The notes beneath the pieces are model-generated. The model made no database searches. It was not told the DNA's origin and worked only from the letters and a program-made list of their open reading frames with translations. From Symbiodinium natans (lineage: Eukaryota; Sar; Dinophyceae; Suessiales; Symbiodiniaceae), in NCBI GenBank assembly GCA_905221605.1, contig CAJNDS010002524.1:198749-262748 (forward strand): 64,000 nt of DNA, read 5' to 3'. Shown in pieces: positions 35,701 through 41,700 of this stretch (its first letter is position 1; each line of letters starts with the position of its first letter). Position numbers and translations under genes: made by a program.

Positions 35701-38700
35701 GAAGTCACAGCGAGACTTCTCGAATCTGGTGGTGTCAAGTCACAGATTGCAGAGGCTCCTTCTGCGCTCCTGCGCAGAAGAAACCCGAAACCCTCAACCC
35801 GAGCCCCAAACCCCATAAACCCTAAACCCTAAACCCTTTAAACCCTAAACCCTAAACCCTAAACCCTAAACCCTAAACCCTAAACCCTAAACCCTAAACC
35901 CTTCAGGTTTCTGTGGTTCCGGAAGTGCAGACAGTCGAGGGCTGCACACCCGGCAGGGTCCCCAGCGAGCACGGAGATTCCCCAAACCCTAACGAAATCC
36001 TACACCTTACACATCCCTAAACCCTAAACCCTAAACCCGAAACCCGAAACCCGAAACCCGAAACCCGAAACCCTAAGCCTTGAACCTCATACATCCCTTA
36101 ACCTTAAACCCTGCAGCCAGCAGGCCCCCTAAACCCTGCCCGGCCTCACTGGCAAACCTTTGCCCCAACCCCTCATGAACAAAGAAGGGGGCTCCAGATG
36201 TGAGGCCCTAGTGAATTCATGGTCTTGGGCTTGGGTTTAGGGTTTAGGGTTTAGGGTTTAGGGTTTAGGGTTTAGGGTTTAGGGTTTAGGGTTTAGGGTT
36301 TAGGGTTTAGGGTTTAGGGTTTAGGGTTTAGGGTTTAGGGTTTAGGGTTTAGTGTTTAGGGTTTAGTGGTTAGGGTTTAGGGTTTAGGGTTTAGGGTTTA
36401 GGGTTTAGGGTTTAGGGTTTAGGGTTTAGGGTTTAGGGTTTAGGGTTTAGGGTTTAGGGTTTAGGGTTTAGGGTTTAGGGTTTAGGGTTTAGGGTTTGGG
36501 CTATGGAGCGTCGATCGACCTTCTCAGAAGGCCAAGCCCCGCAGGCCAGGCCCGAATCCTTTCTCGACACCCCAGTTAAAGCCCGAGGCTGACAGGGTTC
36601 AGGGGTGGTTTAGGGTTTAGGGTTTAGGGCTAGGGTTTAGGGTTTAGGGTTTAGGGTTTAGGGTTTAGGGTTTAGGGTTTAGGGTTTAGGGTTTAGGGTT
36701 TAGGGTTTAGGGTTTAGGGTTTAGGGTTTAGGGTTTAGGGTTTAGGGTTTTAGGTTCAGGGTTCAGGGTTCAGGGTTTAGGGTTTAGGGTTTAGGGGGTT
36801 TAGGGGGTTCAGGGGGTTTAGGGGTTTAAGGTTGGGGGTGCGTGGTTTAGGATTTAGGGGGTTTACGGGTTTAGGGTTCAGGGTTCTAACGCTTCATCCC
36901 GTGGATGCCGCACCATTTGCGAGGCTTTAGTCCTCAAGAGCAACTCAGCATGCGCAAACGCGCAAAGATCTTCCATGGCATGGGTTTAGGGTTTAGGGTT
37001 TAGGGTTTAGGGTTTAGGGTTTAGGGTTTAGGGTTTAGGGTTTAGGGTTTAGGGTTTAGGGTTTAGGGTTTAGGGTTTAGGGTTTAGGGTTTAGGGTTTA
37101 GGGTTTAGGGTTTAGGGTTCATCTCAAGTTCGAGCATTTACTAGGCCAGCAGTGTATCTAGGCAACGGAAAAAACCCACCCGCCCAAAGAATCCCATAAC
37201 ATTAAGAAAATAGAAGGTTACTTATTTTCTCTTCGGATGCACCAATCACGCCGTAGTACCAAGCACTTAACACAAGCCACACCCGGCCTTGAGGCCTTGA
37301 AACCCTAAACACCAGGCCTTGAGGCCCTGAAACCCTAAACACTAGGCCTTGAGGCCCTGAAACCCTGAAACCTAAATACTAGGCCAGTGAGGCCGTGAAA
37401 CCCTAAACAGCAGGCCTTGAGGCCCTGAAACCCTAAACACCAGGCCGTGAGGCCTTGAAACCCTAACCATTAGGCCCGGAAATCCTAAACACCTTTGGAC
37501 GAAACGACCTTGCCCAGTAAAAAATGACCTAGCCCAGTAAAAAAATGACCTGCCCAGTAAAAAAATGACCTTGCCAGTAAAAAAATGACCTTGCCCAGTA
37601 AAATGACCTTGCCCAGTAATGACCTTGCCCAGTAAAAAAATGACCTTGCCCAGTAAAAAAATGACCTTGCCCAGTAAAAAAATGACCTTGCCCAGAAAAA
37701 AATGACCTTGCCCAGTAAAAAATGACCTTGCCCAGTAAAAAAATGACCTTGCCCAGTAAAAAAATGACCTTGCCCAGTAAAAAAATGACCTTGCCCAGTA
37801 AAAAAATGACCTTGCCCAGTAAAAAAATGACCTTGCCCAGTAAAAAAATGACCTTGCCCAGTAAGAAAATGACCTTGCCCAGTAAAAAAATGACCTTGCC
37901 CAGTAAAAAATGACCTTGCCCAGTAAAAAAATGACCTTGCCCAATAAAAAAATGACCTTGCCCAGTAAAAAAATGACCTTGCCCAGTAAAAAAATGACCT
38001 TGCCCAGTAATGACCTTGCCCAGTAAAAAAATGACCTTGCCCAGTAAAAAAATGACCTTGCCCAGTAAAAAAATGACCTTGCCCAGTAAAAAGATGACCT
38101 TGCCCAGTAAAAAGATGACCTTGCCCAGTAAAAAGATGACCTTGCCCAGTAAAAAGATGACCTTGCCCAGTAACATTTTTACTGGGCAAGGTCATTTTTT
38201 TTACTGGGCAAGGTCATTTTTTTACTGGGCAAGGTCGTTTTTTTGACGAAACGACCTTGCCCAGTAAAAAATGACCTTGCCCAGTAAAAAAATGACCTTG
38301 CCCAGTAAAAATGACCTTGCCCAGTAAAAAAATGACCTTGCCCAGTAACTCCTTAACATTTAAATTATATATGAAAGAGAGGTTTAGGGTTTAGGGTTTA
38401 GGGTTTAGGGTTTAGGGTTTAGGGTTTAGGGTTTAGGGTTTAGGGTTTAGGGTTTAGGGTTTAGGGTTTAGGGTTTAGGGTTTAGGGGTTAGGGGTTAGG
38501 GGATTAGGGTTTAGGGTTTAGGGTTTAGGGTTTAGGCTTTAGGGTTTTGGGTTTAGGGTTTAGGGCCCCGATTGAAAGCTGGGTTCAGGTGGGATCATGC
38601 AAGCTAACAGCCGATTCCGTCGAAACAGTAACACTTGCCGTCACTTGCCTGCCTTCAATACCCCCTGTTCATGAGTATCATACTAGGCGGAAATACTGGA

Positions 38701-41700
38701 ACTAATCAACAAAATCATGACGACCACGATAGTAATGGATCGTCACAAAGCGTTCAGGACTCAACATAGGCTCATCCCTGAACAGTCATGGGCACGCATA
38801 AGTCGGGTTATAAGTACCCTAAGCCGCCATATAGCTACCCTGCGTGTAGACCTGCTTACAAATACACCCCTACACCCTAGACCTAAACCCCAAACCCTAC
38901 TTAGGGGTTTCCGAGAACAGGGGTACCCTTCTTGGGGGTCCCTTTAAAACGGATTCTATTCTGTCTGGGGTCGCAAAGGGGTACCCCTGTTTTGGGAAAT
39001 AGCCGGGCTGCTTCCGAGGCGACTGGGTGCTTTTGGCCTGCGACGGAATCTTTGACGTCATGGAGAACGAAGAGGTCAGGAGGGGTTCTGCCTCAACCTC
39101 GTGCTTCGGATGATGTAGGGGGTATGGTCTTTAATTAAGGGGTGTTGGGCAAAGGGGGTATAGTCTTTTGCTAAGGGGTATTGGGCTCTTTGGGCCTACT
39201 TGAATGACTCATAAGTACAGGGTTAGAAGTAGGGGAACCCTAAACCCTAAACCCTAGACCCTAAACCCTAAACCCAAAACCCAAACTGTGGTGCTGGCCT
39301 GATTATTTCGGGTCCTTCTCGGGAGACGTGCAGTCTAGCGGGCCTTGGGTCTAGGGTTTAGGGTTTGTAGGTTTTTTGTTTTTTTTTTTTTTTTTTTTTT
39401 TTAGGGTTTCGAGGGCTTTTGGGGTTGTTAGGGTTTTTAGGGTTGTTAGGGTTTTTAGGGTTTTTAGGGGTTTCTAGGGTTTTTAGGGTTTTTCGGGTTT
39501 TAGGTTGCCTTAAATGCGTTGGAGGTCAGAGACTTCGTCGAAAGCCGCAGCGCCAGATCCAAATCCGCGGATGGCGCACAGGCGGGACTCCTCACCCAAT
39601 CCTAAACCCTAAGCCCTAAGCTACTAAACCCTCAGCCTAAACCCTAAACCCTAAACCCTCAACCCTAAACCCTAAACCCTAAGACTCCTCACCCCTCCTT
39701 AATCCTACACCCTAAGCCCCAACAGACAAACGAGCAAACAAGAAAACAACACCCCCCACACACCCACACATTATTTATTTATATATTTGTTTGTTTGTTT
39801 GTTTATTTATTTATTTGTATACTACACGTCTACAGACACATAGGCACGCACGCATGCACGCACAGAAGCTCCGAACAACCCGAGCAGCTCAGTCTGCGGA
39901 GTCTGCGGGGATCGGTTTGAAGCTTGTGGTGTACAGCAGTCTTAGTTTTTTCCTGTTAAGGGCACCCTAAGCTCTATAAACCCTATTCATGGAGGTCCCG
40001 ACTGCCCCCCTCAAAAATACCTCCCTATGTTCAAGTAACCTTTACTGCCTGAAGCAAGGGGGAACCTCGGGAGTATAGAGGGGGGTAGTAGGGCCAGTAG
40101 GGGAACCCATGACCTAAGCCTTGAATCAGGGCAGAGGGTCTGAGGCATGGGGCCTTGCCCCCCAAACCCCAAACCCGAAACCTATTGAAACCCCAAAACC
40201 CTAAAACCCTGAACCCAAAACCCTGAGCCCGAAGCCCTAAACCTTAAACCCTAAACCCCAAACCCCAAACCCTAAACCCTAAACCCTAGACCCTAAACCC
40301 CAAACCCCAAACCCCAAACCGAAACACCCACACCCTGCACCAGAAGCTGCCCAAAAGTGCCGCCCTTTGCCCCCGGCCGAGGTGTGCATTGACATGCTTA
40401 ATCTCTGCCTGGACAAAGGAAGCAAGGATCGGGCGCTGGAAGGTAAACCTCGACCCTAAACCCTCAACCCTAAACCCTAAACCCTAAACCCTCAACCCTC
40501 AACCCTCAACCCTAAGCCCTTAACCCCCCTTCGTTGTCATTTTCCTTCTCTTTCGGGTCAGGTCCTTGTGTTGTCTTTGCGCGCTTTTGCTGTTGGTAGT
40601 GTTGTTTTTTGGTTCCTCTCACTTTTGGTAACGTGCGTGTTTTTTTTCACCTGTTTTTTTTGATGTAGGGTTCGGGTGGTTCTGGTTTCTGCTTCATGTA
40701 GGGTTTAGGGTCCAGAGTTTAGGGTTTAGGGGCCCGGCAAGAAGAGGGGCACCTCATTCACTGGATGGATGCTGGGCTGCCTAGGACCGCAAGTTCTCAA
40801 CTCAATGCACCCCCCCCCCCCAATCCATCTCTAAACCCTAAACCCTAAACCCTAAACCCTAAACCCTAAACCCTAAACCCTAAACCCTAAACCCTAAACC
40901 CTAAACCCTAAACCCTAAACCCTGATCCGAAATGGGGCTGCGGGTGGAGGCCCTTCGGTGCACGGTTTAGGGCTTAGGGCTTTGGGTGTGGGGCTTTGGG
41001 TTTGTAGGGCTCTTGAGTTCGAGGGCTTCCAGGGCTTAGGGCTTGGGGCTTGGGGCTTGGGGCTTAGGGTCTCGGGGTTCAAGTGACGGACCGGACGATT
41101 TCGCAGGACAACTGCACCGTGTGCCTCGTGCAGTTCGGCGAGAACTTCCCCGTCAGGAGAGAACCCTCAGACCTTAAGGTTTAGGGCTTAGGGTTTAGGG
41201 TTTAGGCGCACGCATCCCTTTTTGCGTCCCCCAAGACATACGGCACCCTTGCAAGGAAGGCTCCCAAGTGTAGAGAACTAGCACCCTAAATTCCCTCGCA
41301 GTCTCAAAGGTCCGGGCTGAGAATGTGGGGTTTCCAAGCCCTAAACCCTAACCCTAAACCCTAAACCCTAAACCCTAAACCCTAAACCCTAAACCCTAAA
41401 CCCTAAACCCTAAACCCTAAACTCTAAACCCTAAACCCTAAAACCTAAACCCTAAACCCTAAACCCTAAAACCCTAAACCCTAAACCCTAAACCCTAAAC
41501 GTGGGGTCACCCGAACTACAAGTCTCCTTCTTCTACCAGGAGCCCGACACCCAGCACCATAATGTAGAGAGTCGCCCGCGCAAAGAGGTTTAAGGCTTGG
41601 GACCAGGGGTTTGAGGCTTGTTTTGCGTTTGTTTTTTAAGAGTTGCTTGCGCATGCTTTCTGGGGGTTGTTTAGGGTTTTCAGGTCCTTGGTTGACGGAA

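Noticed and set aside
37372-38195. Tyr/Trp-Ala-Arg-Ser repeat proteins on the minus strand
   Set aside because: They are translations of the 21-bp minisatellite and occur in three frames.
37500-38346. CRISPR-like array from regular short repeats
   Set aside because: The units are contiguous with only variation in an A-run, there are no unique spacers, and the setting is eukaryotic.
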